NCBI RefSeq assembly: GCF_009834565.1
Contig: NZ_CP019428.1
Location: forward strand, 6,138,001 to 6,202,000
From: Pseudomonas sp. R76
Lineage (GTDB): Bacteria > Pseudomonadota > Gammaproteobacteria > Pseudomonadales > Pseudomonadaceae
Length of the DNA stretch: 64,000 nt
Direction of reading: 5' to 3'
Position numbers and translations under genes: made by a program. The stretch's first letter is position 1, and every line of letters starts with the position of its first letter. This document shows, one piece after another, positions 27,842 through 37,123 of this stretch. The notes under the pieces were generated by a model. It saw only the letters and a program-made list of their open reading frames with translations, was not told the origin of the DNA and did no database searches.

Positions 27842-30217
27842 ATGCCTGCGCCGGCCCAGCCTCATCACCTTCACCTGACCCTCGCGAATGGCCTGCGGGT
27901 GTCCCTGCGCCATGCGCCACGTTTAAAGCGTTGCGCTGCCGTTTTACGGGTGGCCGCCGGCAGCCATGACGTGCCATTGGCCTGGCCGGGGCTGGCGCAT
28001 TTTCTTGAGCATTTGTTGTTTCTCGGGACGCAGCGTTTTCCCTCCGATGAAGGGCTGATGGCCCACGTGCAGCGGCATGGCGGACAGGTCAATGCGAGTA
28101 CCCGCGAGCGCACCACGGACTACTTTTTCGAACTGCCCGTGCAGGACTTTGCGGATGGACTGGAACGGCTGGCGGACATGTTGACCCATCCGCGCCTGGC
28201 GGTTGAGGACCAGCTGCGGGAGCGCGAAGTGCTGCACGCCGAGTTTGTCGCCTGGTCCCAGGATGCCAAGGCACAGCAGGAGGTCGCGCTGCTGGAGAGC
28301 TTGGCAGCCGATCATCCATTGCGCGGTTTTCATGCAGGTAATCGGGACAGTTTGCCGGTGGAGCGTGAGGCATTTCAGCAAGCTCTGCGGGAATTCCACG
28401 CGCATTTTTACAGAAGCGGGCAGATGACCTTGAGCCTTGCCGGGCCGCAAGCATTGGAAGAGTTGGAAGCATTGGCGCAGCGATTCAGCGAGGCATTGGC
28501 CTCGGGGCCTTTCCACCCACAGGCCGAACCGCCCGCGCTGATGCAAGGCGCAGCGCAGGGCTATCAACACACCGCGAACAACCACCTGCACCAGGTCATT
28601 GCCTGCGACGTGCCGCGCCAAGCACTGGATTTTCTCTGCACCTGGCTCAACGCCTGCGCACCCGGCGGCTTGCTGGCGACGCTGAAAGCACAAAAGCTGG
28701 CGACCGAACTGCAGGCATCCGTGCTGTATCACTTTGCCGGGCAAGCGCTGCTGGATGTCGATATCACGCTCGGTACTCAAGGCGACGCGGCTACTCAGAT
28801 CGAAGCGTTGTTGCACGACTGGCTGAGTTTTTTCGCACAGAGCAATTGGACGCCGTTGCGCGAAGAGTTCGCCTTGCTGAGCGCTCGCCAGCAACAGATC
28901 CAGGGCGCCCTGGCACTGGCTCGAAACGCCAGCGAAGACTTGTCGGAACAGGATGTTGCAGCCCTCAAAGCCATGCTCGACTCACTGCACCTGCCGCCCG
29001 CCGAGCACGCCTGGCAATTGCCGCCCGGCAATCCATTCCTGCGCCCGCCAGCCAAGGAAGAACGTGCGGGCCTGATTCGCGGCCAGACCAGCGCCCATCG
29101 TGGTTTGCGCACCTTTGCCCAGGATCGCTCGCGCGGGCGGCGAGACGTGTCGGCGCTCACATTCAGCCAGGCCTTGGCGGATGACACTGATGAAGGCGCG
29201 CTGTACCTGCAATGGCGATTTGAATCCGCCGCCCCAGCCGGGCTGGAAAGTGCGCTGCAGCCGTTGCGCGAAAATGCGCGTCAGGCGGGAGTGGATTTAT
29301 CTTTCGAAACCTTCGGCAATGATTGGTTGGTGAAAATGGTCGGGCTTCACGAACCGATGCCGGCCGTAGTCGAAGCGCTGGCGCTCAACCTGAGCCGGAC
29401 CGATGAGGCGCCGTCACCCACCGCCCAAACGCCGATGATTGCCATCCGGGAACTGCTCAAGGAGTTAGCGGCTTACTGTGTTGGTACGGGTTCCGGGACG
29501 AGCAAGACATCAGCGTCATGGAACACTGCACGCTGGCAGGGGCTGGGCACATCCTTGCCCGCGGCGTGTGAAACGGCGATCAAGACCGCTGCGGCGCGAC
29601 TGCCTGGCCAGCCGGCAAGCCTCGAACACACGCCCCAAAGCCTCGACGGCCGGCGGCTGTGGCACGAGGTGAAGACCGACTCCAGCGAAGCCGCATTGCT
29701 GCTGTTTTGCCCGACGCCAACCCAATCCCTGGCCGATGAAGCCGCGTGGCGACTGCTCGGCCATCTGATCCAGCGCCCGTTCTACCAACGCCTGCGCGTC
29801 GAACTGCAAGTCGGCTACGCAGTATTCAGCGGCATCCGACAGATTAATGGGCAAACCGGCCTGCTGTTCGGCGTGCAATCGCCAAGTATCTCCCTGGCGG
29901 GGATCGTCGAACACCTGCGAACCTTCCTGACCCAACTGCCGGCGCTGATCGACAATTATGCCGACTTGGGCAACCAGGCCCTGGCGCAGCAATTCACCGC
30001 CCAGGCATTGCCCATCGCCCAAGCCGCCGACCTGCTCTGGCACGCACAGCTGGCTGGCCATTCGTCGGGTTATCTGCAACAGCTTCAACAGCTGATCCAA
30101 ACCCTCACGCACGCGGATTTGCAGCACGCCACCCAACAACTCAACGACGCTGCAGGCGGCTGGCGCTGTGTGGCCAACGGCACCCGAGTGAGTGATTCCT
30201 GGCAGACAGGAGCCTGA
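27842..30217 (+). CDS. pqqF: PqqF, M16 zinc peptidase of PQQ biosynthesis
   Basis: A pitrilysin-family metalloprotease thought to trim the modified PqqA peptide. The zinc motif HFLEH (inverted HxxEH) is at His53/Glu56/His57. ADMLTHPRLAVEDQLREREVLHAEF supplies the downstream Glu. The two M16 halves and a C-terminal degenerate repeat give 791 aa. The start at 27842 has GGAAG 8 bases upstream; an in-frame ATG at 27812 lacks one. Here pqqF precedes pqqA, as in P. fluorescens and P. putida. Confidence 0.93.
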   Translation: MPAPAQPHHLHLTLANGLRVSLRHAPRLKRCAAVLRVAAGSHDVPLAWPGLAHFLEHLLFLGTQRFPSDEGLMAHVQRHGGQVNASTRERTTDYFFELPVQDFADGLERLADMLTHPRLAVEDQLREREVLHAEFVAWSQDAKAQQEVALLESLAADHPLRGFHAGNRDSLPVEREAFQQALREFHAHFYRSGQMTLSLAGPQALEELEALAQRFSEALASGPFHPQAEPPALMQGAAQGYQHTANNHLHQVIACDVPRQALDFLCTWLNACAPGGLLATLKAQKLATELQASVLYHFAGQALLDVDITLGTQGDAATQIEALLHDWLSFFAQSNWTPLREEFALLSARQQQIQGALALARNASEDLSEQDVAALKAMLDSLHLPPAEHAWQLPPGNPFLRPPAKEERAGLIRGQTSAHRGLRTFAQDRSRGRRDVSALTFSQALADDTDEGALYLQWRFESAAPAGLESALQPLRENARQAGVDLSFETFGNDWLVKMVGLHEPMPAVVEALALNLSRTDEAPSPTAQTPMIAIRELLKELAAYCVGTGSGTSKTSASWNTARWQGLGTSLPAACETAIKTAAARLPGQPASLEHTPQSLDGRRLWHEVKTDSSEAALLLFCPTPTQSLADEAAWRLLGHLIQRPFYQRLRVELQVGYAVFSGIRQINGQTGLLFGVQSPSISLAGIVEHLRTFLTQLPALIDNYADLGNQALAQQFTAQALPIAQAADLLWHAQLAGHSSGYLQQLQQLIQTLTHADLQHATQQLNDAAGGWRCVANGTRVSDSWQTGA

Positions 30218-30375
30218 TCATTGCTGGCCCTGCAAAAGGCTTTTGCCATCAAGACAGCGCTAACTTGAAAAGAATTGCGTAACATTCATACGCACACCTC
30301 TGAACATCTCCGGTTGGAGGTGGACTATATGTATTGCTGAGTAGTGAACGTCCCATCCCTCGTAGGAGTATGAAT

Positions 30376-30450
30376 ATGACCTGGTCCAAACCTGCTTACA
30401 CTGATCTGCGTATTGGTTTCGAAGTCACCATGTACTTCGCCAGCCGTTGA
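30376..30450 (+). CDS. pqqA: PQQ precursor peptide PqqA (24 aa)
   Basis: The ribosomal precursor [20 protein letters not shown] plus FASR. Glu16 and Tyr20 in the E-x3-Y motif supply the carbon skeleton of PQQ after cross-linking by PqqE. The start has GTAGGAG 7 bases upstream; an earlier ATG at 30370 is too close to that site. It is too short for normal gene callers. A hairpin separates it from pqqB, fitting high pqqA expression relative to the enzymes. Confidence 0.97.
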   Translation: MTWSKPAYTDLRIGFEVTMYFASR

Positions 30451-30466
30451 TTGGCTGAGTAATACA

Positions 30467-30494
30467 ACGCCTCGGTTCGCCCGGGGCGTTTTTG
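30467..30494 (+). terminator. Attenuator-type terminator between pqqA and pqqB
   Basis: ACGCC...GGGGCGT pair in an imperfect stem of about 10 bp followed by TTTTTG, 16 bases after the pqqA stop. It would lower transcription of pqqB-E relative to pqqA. Confidence 0.8.
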
Positions 30495-30520
30495 TTTTGA
30501 GCTTTGCTGATGGAGCGATC

Positions 30521-31432
30521 ATGTTTGTCCAGATTCTAGGTTCCGCCGCCGGCGGTGGTTTCCCGCAGTGGAACTGCAACTGCGTGAACTGCGCAGGCTT
30601 TCGCGACGGCAGCCTGCGGGCGCAGGCGCGCACTCAGTCGTCTATCGCAATCTCCGACGATGGCGTGAATTGGGTACTGTGCAACGCGTCGCCGGATATC
30701 CGCGCGCAACTGCAAAGCTTCGCCCCGATGCAACCCGGCCGCGCGCTACGTGATACCGGCATCAGCGCGATCATCCTGATGGACAGCCAGATCGACCACA
30801 CCACCGGCCTGTTGAGCCTGCGCGAAGGCTGCCCGCACCAGGTGTGGTGCACCGACATGGTCCATGAAGACCTGAGCACCGGCTTTCCGTTGTTTACCAT
30901 GCTCACACACTGGAACGGCGGCCTGGCCTGGAACCGCATCGAGCTGGACCGCAGCTTCACCATCCCGGCCTGCCCCAACCTGCGTTTCACTCCGCTGCCA
31001 CTGCGCAGCGCCGCACCGCCCTACTCGCCGCACCGCTTCGACCCGCACCCCGGCGACAACATCGGCCTGATCGTCGAAGACCTGCGCACTGGCGGCAAAC
31101 TGTTCTACGCCCCGGGCCTGGGCAAAGTTGACGCGCCGTTGCTGGAGATCATGGCCGGCAGCGATTGCCTGCTGGTGGACGGCACGATGTGGGACGACGA
31201 TGAAATGCAGCGCCGTGGCGTCGGCACCCGCACCGGGCGCGAGATGGGCCACTTGGCGCAGAACGGCCCCGGCGGCATGCTGGAAGTGCTGGAGCAGTTG
31301 CCCGAGCAACGCAAGGTGCTTATCCACATCAACAACACCAATCCGATCCTCGATGAAGATTCCCCCGAGCGAGCGGAACTGGTGCGGCGCAATGTCGAAG
31401 TGGCTTACGACGGCATGAGCCTTGAATTGTAG
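30521..31432 (+). CDS. pqqB: PqqB, metallo-beta-lactamase-fold PQQ biosynthesis protein
   Basis: A 303-aa protein of the metallo-beta-lactamase fold that acts before PqqC in PQQ formation as an iron-dependent tyrosine hydroxylase. It begins [21 protein letters not shown]. The Cys-rich NCNCVNC is typical. It then has [19 protein letters not shown] (metal ligands Asp-His) and [11 protein letters not shown] start about 108 bases upstream would read through pqqA in another frame and is rejected. pqqC follows 11 bases later with AGGAG before its ATG. Confidence 0.97.
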   Translation: MFVQILGSAAGGGFPQWNCNCVNCAGFRDGSLRAQARTQSSIAISDDGVNWVLCNASPDIRAQLQSFAPMQPGRALRDTGISAIILMDSQIDHTTGLLSLREGCPHQVWCTDMVHEDLSTGFPLFTMLTHWNGGLAWNRIELDRSFTIPACPNLRFTPLPLRSAAPPYSPHRFDPHPGDNIGLIVEDLRTGGKLFYAPGLGKVDAPLLEIMAGSDCLLVDGTMWDDDEMQRRGVGTRTGREMGHLAQNGPGGMLEVLEQLPEQRKVLIHINNTNPILDEDSPERAELVRRNVEVAYDGMSLEL

Positions 31433-31443
31433 GAGCAATCGAG

Positions 31444-32196
31444 ATGACTGATACACCGTTGACCACTGCCGAATTCGAAGCAGCCCTGCGGGCCAAGGGC
31501 GCCTTCTACCATATCCATCACCCGTACCACGTGGCGATGTATGAAGGCCGCGCCACGCGCGAGCAGATCCAGGGCTGGGTCGCCAACCGTTTCTACTATC
31601 AGGTGAACATCCCGCTGAAAGACGCCGCGATCCTGGCCAACTGCCCGGACCGCGAGATCCGCCGCGAGTGGATACAGCGCCTGCTCGACCACGATGGCTC
31701 CCCTGGCGAAGACGGTGGCATCGAAGCCTGGTTGCGCTTGGGCCAGGCAGTCGGCCTCGACCCTGACCAACTGCGCTCGCAGGAACTGGTGCTGCCCGGC
31801 GTGCGGTTTGCGGTGGATGCCTACGTCAACTTTGCGCGCCGTGCCAGCTGGCAGGAAGCCGCCAGCAGCTCGCTGACCGAGCTGTTCGCCCCGCAGATCC
31901 ACCAGTCGCGCCTCGACAGCTGGCCGCAGCACTACCCATGGATCGACCCGGCCGGTTACGAGTATTTCCGTACCCGCCTGGGCCAGGCCCGTCGCGATGT
32001 GGAACACGGCTTGGCGATCACGCTGCAGCATTACACCACCCGCGAGGGCCAGGAGCGCATGCTGGAAATTCTCCAGTTCAAACTGGACATCCTGTGGAGC
32101 ATGCTGGATGCCATGAGCATGGCCTACGAACTGAAACGCCCGCCCTATCACAGCGTGACCGAGCAGCGGGTGTGGCATAAAGGGATCACCCTATGA
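31444..32196 (+). CDS. pqqC: Pyrroloquinoline-quinone synthase PqqC
   Basis: A cofactorless oxidase that performs the last ring closure and eight-electron oxidation of AHQQ to PQQ. The 250-aa all-helical protein has [32 protein letters not shown] (His-rich active site), [19 protein letters not shown] and [14 protein letters not shown]. The stop overlaps pqqD by 4 bases. Confidence 0.98.
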   Translation: MTDTPLTTAEFEAALRAKGAFYHIHHPYHVAMYEGRATREQIQGWVANRFYYQVNIPLKDAAILANCPDREIRREWIQRLLDHDGSPGEDGGIEAWLRLGQAVGLDPDQLRSQELVLPGVRFAVDAYVNFARRASWQEAASSSLTELFAPQIHQSRLDSWPQHYPWIDPAGYEYFRTRLGQARRDVEHGLAITLQHYTTREGQERMLEILQFKLDILWSMLDAMSMAYELKRPPYHSVTEQRVWHKGITL

Positions 32197-32468
32197 GCTT
32201 TGATCGCAGCAGAACACCAACCTGGCGCCAGGGCTACCGCTACCAATACGAGCCGGCGCAAAAAGGCCACGTGTTGCTCTACCCCGAAGGCATGATCAAG
32301 CTCAACGACAGCGCCGCGTTGATCGGCGGCCTGATCGATGGCGAGCGCAATGTGGCCGCCATCATCGCCGAGCTGAGTCAGCAATTCCCTGGCGTGCCTG
32401 AACTGGGTAAAGACATCGAGGATTTCATGGAGGTCGCCCGTGCTCAGCACTGGATCGAACTTGCCTGA
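32193..32468 (+). CDS. pqqD: PqqD, peptide chaperone for PqqA
   Basis: A 91-aa RiPP recognition element that binds PqqA and delivers it to PqqE. Conserved stretches: [33 protein letters not shown] and [18 protein letters not shown]. It overlaps pqqC by 4 bases and pqqE by 29 bases; this strongly coupled arrangement fits the physical PqqD-PqqE interaction. Confidence 0.97.
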   Translation: MSFDRSRTPTWRQGYRYQYEPAQKGHVLLYPEGMIKLNDSAALIGGLIDGERNVAAIIAELSQQFPGVPELGKDIEDFMEVARAQHWIELA

Positions 32469-33591
32469 GAAGCCACCGGTCGGCCTGCCGCTGTGGCTGC
32501 TCGCGGAGCTGACGTATCGCTGCCCGTTGCAGTGCCCGTATTGCTCCAACCCGCTGGATTTTGCCGAACAGGGCAAGGAGCTGAGCACCGAACAGTGGAT
32601 CAAGGTGTTTCGTGAAGCGCGGGAAATGGGTGCCGCGCAATTGGGCTTTTCCGGCGGTGAACCGCTGGTGCGCCAGGACCTTGCCGAACTGATTGCCGAA
32701 GCCCGCAAGCTGGGCTTCTACACCAACCTGATCACCTCCGGCATCGGCCTCACCGAGCAGAAAATCAGTGACTTCAAGAAGGCCGGGCTGGACCATATCC
32801 AGATCAGTTTCCAGGCCAGCGACGAACAGGTGAACAACCTGCTGGCCGGCTCAAAAAAGGCCTTCGCGCAAAAGTTGGAAATGGCCCGTGCAGTAAAGGC
32901 GCATGGCTACCCGATGGTGTTGAATTTCGTAACCCATCGGCACAACATCGACAAGATCGACCGCATCATTGAGCTGTGTATCGCTTTGGAGGCGGACTTT
33001 GTCGAACTCGCCACGTGCCAGTTCTACGGCTGGGCGCAGCTCAATCGTGTGGGGTTGTTGCCGACTAAAGAACAGCTGGTACGCGCCGAACGCATCACCA
33101 ACGAATACCGTGCCAAGCTCGAAGCCGAAGGCCACCCGTGCAAGCTGATTTTCGTCACACCGGATTACTACGAGGAACGCCCGAAAGCCTGCATGAACGG
33201 CTGGGGCAGCATCTTCCTGACGGTTACGCCGGACGGCACCGCCCTGCCTTGCCACGGCGCCCGACAGATGCCGGTGCAATTTCCCAATGTGCGCGACCAC
33301 AGCATGCAGCACATCTGGTACGACTCGTTTGGCTTCAACCGCTTTCGCGGCTACGACTGGATGCCCGAGCCGTGCCGTTCATGCGACGAGAAGGAGAAGG
33401 ACTTCGGCGGCTGCCGCTGCCAGGCATTCATGCTCACGGGGGACGCAAGCAACGCCGACCCGGTGTGCAGCAAGTCCGAGCAGCACGGCATCATCCTGCA
33501 AGCGCGGGAAGAAGCCGAACATGCCACTCAGACCATTGAGCAGTTGGCCTTTCGCAACGAGCGCAACTCACGGCTCATTGCAAAAGGCTGA
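32440..33591 (+). CDS. pqqE: PqqE, radical SAM/SPASM enzyme of PQQ biosynthesis
   Basis: Forms the Glu-Tyr carbon-carbon bond in PqqA. The radical SAM CxxxCxxC is at Cys28, Cys32, Cys35 (CPLQCPYC). [13 protein letters not shown] is the SAM-binding GGE motif. The C-terminal SPASM iron-sulfur cysteines are in CMNGWGS, CHGARQ and [19 protein letters not shown]. The start is GTG at 32440, inside pqqD, with no nearer ATG. Length is 383 aa. Last gene of the operon. Confidence 0.97.
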   Translation: MLSTGSNLPEKPPVGLPLWLLAELTYRCPLQCPYCSNPLDFAEQGKELSTEQWIKVFREAREMGAAQLGFSGGEPLVRQDLAELIAEARKLGFYTNLITSGIGLTEQKISDFKKAGLDHIQISFQASDEQVNNLLAGSKKAFAQKLEMARAVKAHGYPMVLNFVTHRHNIDKIDRIIELCIALEADFVELATCQFYGWAQLNRVGLLPTKEQLVRAERITNEYRAKLEAEGHPCKLIFVTPDYYEERPKACMNGWGSIFLTVTPDGTALPCHGARQMPVQFPNVRDHSMQHIWYDSFGFNRFRGYDWMPEPCRSCDEKEKDFGGCRCQAFMLTGDASNADPVCSKSEQHGIILQAREEAEHATQTIEQLAFRNERNSRLIAKG

Positions 33592-33596
33592 GGGTT

Positions 33597-33755
33597 TTAG
33601 CGTTTGGCGATGATGTACACGGCGTGAATGATGCCGGGGAAGTAACCGCACAAGGTCAGCAGGATGTTCAGCCAGAACGCACCGGCGAAGCCCACTTGCA
33701 GGAACACACCGAGTGGCGGCAGCAGAATGGCGATGATGATACGAATGATGTCCAT
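33597..33755 (-). CDS. YqaE/Pmp3 family small membrane protein
   Basis: A 52-aa protein with two membrane segments, beginning MDIIRIIIAILLPPLGVFLQ and ending GIIHAVYIIAKR, with the family motif LLTLCGYFPGIIHA. The Pmp3/YqaE (UPF0057) proteins are stress-induced and affect membrane potential; the precise role in bacteria is unknown. GGAG lies upstream of its ATG. It converges on pqqE, with only 5 bases between the two stops. Confidence 0.9.
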   Translation of the reverse strand: MDIIRIIIAILLPPLGVFLQVGFAGAFWLNILLTLCGYFPGIIHAVYIIAKR

Positions 33756-33849
33756 GGGTCAGCTCCAGAAAATCGGCTCGTGTGAGCCGTGTAGCTAATC
33801 GACCTTGGCCGTTCGTGAGGGTTCAGTGGGATCTGGCACGGGGCCATCT

Positions 33850-34170
33850 TCAGGCCAGAATCTCCAACCCATGCTTCTGCACGATGCTCAGTAACTTGAG
33901 TGCCATGCCGCTGGGTTGCTTCTCGCCGGACTCCCATTTCTTCACCGTGGAGGCGCTGGTGTTCAGGTAACGGGCGAATACAGGTTGGCTTACGTGGCTG
34001 TTTTCGCGTAGTTGCTTGATTTGTTCGGCCGGGATTTGCGCCGGCGCGGGAGCAAGGCATGCCTCATCGAACTCACGAAGAGTCGTTTTGCTGATGGCGC
34101 CTATCTTATAAAGCGCTTCGGCTGACTGGTGAATAGACTCAAGCGCCTCACTTTTATATGTTTTGGTCAT
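33850..34170 (-). CDS. Orphan HTH antitoxin, HigA/NadS type
   Basis: A 106-aa XRE-family DNA-binding protein starting MTKTYKSEALESIHQSAEAL with GGAG upstream. The HTH is LRENSHVSQPVFARYLNTSASTVKKWESGEKQPSGMALKLL, about residues 50-92. Helix 3 and the KKWESGEKQPSG stretch are typical of antitoxins encoded after a RelE/HigB toxin. Its start overlaps a 3' fragment of such a toxin (34154-34293), which is broken. It may persist as an autoregulator or to protect against a related toxin elsewhere. Confidence 0.88.
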   Translation of the reverse strand: MTKTYKSEALESIHQSAEALYKIGAISKTTLREFDEACLAPAPAQIPAEQIKQLRENSHVSQPVFARYLNTSASTVKKWESGEKQPSGMALKLLSIVQKHGLEILA

Positions 34171-34293
34171 GGTGTATCTCCACAAATTCCCCGAGTTCCA
34201 ACATCTGCTGGATCTATGCAACTCCTAACCACAGACCCAGGCCTTGCTGGCCGAATCAGCAAAATGCCGCGTCTTGAACAACCTAAGCCTCAT
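34154..34293 (-). pseudogene. Remnant of a RelE/HigB-type toxin gene (internal deletion)
   Basis: On the minus strand an ATG at 34293, with GGAAGGG 8 bases upstream, opens MRLRLFKTRHFADSASKAWVCG and stops at 34225. The first 17 residues match the N-terminus expected of RelE/HigB toxins of the DUF4258-like group (FKTRHF-type start). In another frame, IQQMLELGEFVEIHHDQNI ends at a stop (34154) that overlaps the antitoxin ATG; GE-[LF]-[IV]-E-[IV] before a short acidic or His tail is the usual toxin end. An intact gene would be about 110 codons, so roughly 200 bases and the frame are lost. Family matching is from memory and needs a search. Confidence 0.7.
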
Positions 34294-34314
34294 GGATATC
34301 CCTTCCCGCAAACA

Positions 34315-34329
34315 TACCACTCAGTGGTA
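34315..34329 (-). promoter_or_regulatory. Palindromic operator of the decayed toxin-antitoxin locus
   Basis: TACCACTCAGTGGTA, a perfect 7-1-7 palindrome 22 bases upstream of the former toxin ATG. Its place is right for autoregulation by the HTH antitoxin. Confidence 0.6.
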
Positions 34330-34452
34330 CAGATTAGAAACGAGGCACGCTTGAAATTTTCATGCCCCAGCGGCAGTCCTTGCCGATGCCTGTAAAAAAC
34401 CACTGTTCTCAATAAGGCTCAATCAACGCTTTCAATCCAAAAATTTCACCGA

Positions 34453-34494
34453 CAAAAAAACGCCCCCAGCCAAAAGAATCAGGCTGGAGGCGCC
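34453..34494 (-). terminator. Intrinsic terminator of the class III aminotransferase gene
   Basis: On the minus strand, GGCGCCTCCAGCC and GGCTGGGGGCG form a stem with small bulges around an AT-rich loop, followed by TTTTTTT (34454-34460). It starts 35 bases after the aminotransferase stop. Confidence 0.85.
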
Positions 34495-34528
34495 GCGTAT
34501 GCCGCGAGACGGTTCTGGAATCTAGGGT

Positions 34529-35788
34529 TTAAACGGCGATGCCCTTGCGGCATTGCAGTTGTGCGGTGCGCACGCGGGAGAAGGCGCGGGCCAGGCGCAG
34601 CAGCATTTCGTCGATGTTACTTTTGCTCACCGTCAGGGCCGGTGTGAAGCGCAGGCAGTTGGGTTGCGGGGCGTTGAGGATCAGGCCTTCATGCAGGGCT
34701 GCTTTTACGACGGGATCCGCAGAATCATCCGACAACGTCAGGCCCCACATCAGGCCATGTCCACGCAGTTGGCCGTGGTCGTAGCGATAGGCCAAACGGG
34801 CGAGGCCTTCGCCCAGGTAAAGGCCTGACTCACGGACGTGTTCAAGAAAGCCGTGTTCCAGCAGCGTTTCGAGCACCGCCCCGCCAGCCGAGGCCATCAA
34901 TGCATTGCCATGATGGGTGCCGTCCAATTCGCCCACCTCCAGGCAGCACGCTGTGCCGCGCGCCAGTAACGCCGCCAATGGCACGCCGCCGCCCAGGCCT
35001 TTGCCGAGGGTGATGATGTCGGCGCGCACGCCATACTGTTGTTCGGCGAGCAGGCTGCCGCAGCGGCCGATGCCGGTTTGCACTTCATCGAGGATCAGCA
35101 GGATTCCCAGCTCGCGGCAAAGGCGTTCAACGCCTTTCAGATAATGTTCAGTGGCGGGAATTACGCCAGCTTCACTCTGGATCGGCTCCAGCATGATGGC
35201 GACCGTCTGCGCATCCACCGCCGCGTGCAGGGCTGGCAGGTCGTTGAAGGGCACATGGCTGAAACCCGGCAATTGCGGCTCAAAGCGGTTTGCGCCGCCA
35301 TTGGCCGAGGCCGCCATGGCTGCGAAACTGCGGCCGTGGCAAGCGTTGCTGGCGCTGATGATGCGATAAGCCCCGCCGCGATGCAGTTGGCCCCATTTGC
35401 GCGCCAGCTTGATCGCGGCTTCGCAGGCTTCGGCGCCGCTATTGAGCAGGTAACCCTGATCACTGCCGGTGTGCTGGCACAGCCGATCGACAAGGTTCAG
35501 CTGGGCGCGGTTGTGCAGGCCATTGCCCGGGTTGATCAGCGCTTGAGTCTGATCGGCCAGGGCCTTGATCAATATTTGCGGGCTATGGCCAAGGCTGTTG
35601 GCGGCGCTGCCCTGATTGAAATCCAGGTAGGCGCGCTCGTCGCTGTCCCAGAGCCAGGAGCCCTGGCCACGCACAAACACCTGCGCAGGCCTTGCCGCGG
35701 TGTGCATCAACCTGTCACTGGAGAGGTCACGTGGCGCGTCGAGAATCAAATCGTCCAGGCTCGGCGCAGGGCGGCGAAACAGATTCAC
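34529..35788 (-). CDS. Class III PLP aminotransferase (acetylornithine/ornithine aminotransferase-like)
   Basis: A fold-type I, class III aminotransferase of 419 aa. PLP-related motifs: NSGAEACEAAIKLARKW, LILDEVQTGIGRCGSLLAEQ and the Schiff-base lysine Lys263 in ITLGKGLGGGVPLAALLA. It resembles ArgD-type enzymes, but here it is paired with a divergent LysR regulator and not with arginine genes, so it is probably a catabolic omega-transaminase or the Pseudomonas second ArgD. The substrate cannot be told from sequence. The 209-base divergent region should hold the regulator's binding site. Confidence 0.85.
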   Translation of the reverse strand: MNLFRRPAPSLDDLILDAPRDLSSDRLMHTAARPAQVFVRGQGSWLWDSDERAYLDFNQGSAANSLGHSPQILIKALADQTQALINPGNGLHNRAQLNLVDRLCQHTGSDQGYLLNSGAEACEAAIKLARKWGQLHRGGAYRIISASNACHGRSFAAMAASANGGANRFEPQLPGFSHVPFNDLPALHAAVDAQTVAIMLEPIQSEAGVIPATEHYLKGVERLCRELGILLILDEVQTGIGRCGSLLAEQQYGVRADIITLGKGLGGGVPLAALLARGTACCLEVGELDGTHHGNALMASAGGAVLETLLEHGFLEHVRESGLYLGEGLARLAYRYDHGQLRGHGLMWGLTLSDDSADPVVKAALHEGLILNAPQPNCLRFTPALTVSKSNIDEMLLRLARAFSRVRTAQLQCRKGIAV

Positions 35789-35997
35789 AGCTTACCCCCG
35801 ATGGCAACCGGACCTTGGTCGATGCCCCATGCAAACCGAGCCTTGAGGTGTTTTGCCTTGCCTATGTAAACGCTATCAACAAATACGCTGTTCATTGCCC
35901 GATCCGGCCCTGTAAGCCCTGCGAATAGGCGCTAGACTAGGCCTCCAAGCGGCCATCGGCCATTTCGATTTTCCAGCTTTTTCGATAAGTAACTCTT

Positions 35998-36885
35998 ATG
36001 GATTTCAAGCAACTGCGTTATTTCGTCGCGGTGTATGAGGAAGGCCACGTGGGCCGGGCGGCGGAGCGTTTATCGATCTCTCAACCGGCCCTCTCGCAAC
36101 AGATTCGCCAATTGGAGCAGAACCTGGATGTGAGCCTGTTCGAGCGCAGCAGCAAGCGCCTGTTGCCGACGCTCGCTGCGCATACCTTGTACAACCACGC
36201 GTTGCCGCTGATCGACGGCATGCAGCAGGCGGTTGAAGCCTTGCGCAACTTCAAGGGTCAGGCGATGCGCACCTTGGCCATCGGCGTGCTGCAAACCGTG
36301 CACACCAGCCTGGTCCCGCAAATGCTTGAGCGCGTGCGCAAAGCTCAGCCGCATTTGGTGGTGCAGATCTACGAATTGACGGGCATGGAGATTGAACGCC
36401 GGCTGCTGAACGGCTCGCTGGACATCGGCATCAGCTACCTGCCGCCGCGCCAGCCGGGGCTGCACGGCGTGCTGTTGTATGAAGATGAATTGAAGGTGGT
36501 CATCCCCGAGGACCATCCCCTGCGCGAATTCAAGAAAGTCTCGCTGAAACAGGCGGCCGAGTTGCCGATGTTGCTATTGGGCGAGGAGTTTCAAGTGCGG
36601 CAGATCTGGCAAGGCCAGTTGTCCAACCTGGGCCGCAGGCCGCAAGTGCAGGCGGAGCTCAACACGATGGTGGGTATTCTCGACAGCCTGCCCCACACCA
36701 AGCTGGCCACCGTATTGCCGGGGCGCTCCCAGGACGAGCACAACAGCAAGGCGCTACTGTGGAAACCCTTGAGTGAACCGAGGGTGGCGCTGAAAGTGGG
36801 TTTGGTGTGCCGCGACGTACAACGCCAGCAAGCTACGGTGGCGCTGCTGCGCACCTTGCTGGAAGACGTGATGAATGCCCCGTAG
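35998..36885 (+). CDS. LysR family transcriptional regulator (CynR-like)
   Basis: A 295-aa regulator. The N-terminal HTH is LRYFVAVYEEGHVGRAAERLSISQPALSQQIRQLEQNLDVSLFER (about residues 6-50). The effector-binding domain has GVLQTVHTSLVPQMLERVRKAQP, LDIGISYLPP and LPMLLLGEEFQVRQ. It is divergent from the class III aminotransferase, the usual place for a LysR activator of the adjacent gene. The effector is unknown. A terminator lies about 30 bases downstream. Confidence 0.93.
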   Translation: MDFKQLRYFVAVYEEGHVGRAAERLSISQPALSQQIRQLEQNLDVSLFERSSKRLLPTLAAHTLYNHALPLIDGMQQAVEALRNFKGQAMRTLAIGVLQTVHTSLVPQMLERVRKAQPHLVVQIYELTGMEIERRLLNGSLDIGISYLPPRQPGLHGVLLYEDELKVVIPEDHPLREFKKVSLKQAAELPMLLLGEEFQVRQIWQGQLSNLGRRPQVQAELNTMVGILDSLPHTKLATVLPGRSQDEHNSKALLWKPLSEPRVALKVGLVCRDVQRQQATVALLRTLLEDVMNAP

Positions 36886-36917
36886 GCGCCTGTCTGACTT
36901 TTTCGCAGGCAAAAGAA

Positions 36918-36939
36918 AACCCCGCCGAAGCGGGGCTTT
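36918..36939 (+). terminator. Intrinsic terminator of the LysR gene
   Basis: CCCCGC and GCGGGG with loop CGAA form a 6-bp stem (extended by A/T pairs), followed by CTTTG. Confidence 0.85.
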
Positions 36940-37123
36940 GCAGACTGTTTCCCTGACATCCATTTCACTCCGCCGTCCTGGCAGAATCCTACGTGTCCGT
37001 GTTGTTGCTTTGCGCTTCCTGCGCGACGTCCATGTGAAGTAGATTATCCGTGGATCCAATTTGGCGATAGAGGACGAATAGCAGCACGTGATGTAAGAGA
37101 ATGCTTACACGCCCTCCAAGCCT

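Noticed and set aside
34529..35788. Assigning the aminotransferase as biosynthetic ArgD
   Set aside because: Motifs fit the whole class III family; the LysR neighbour and lack of arginine genes leave the substrate open.
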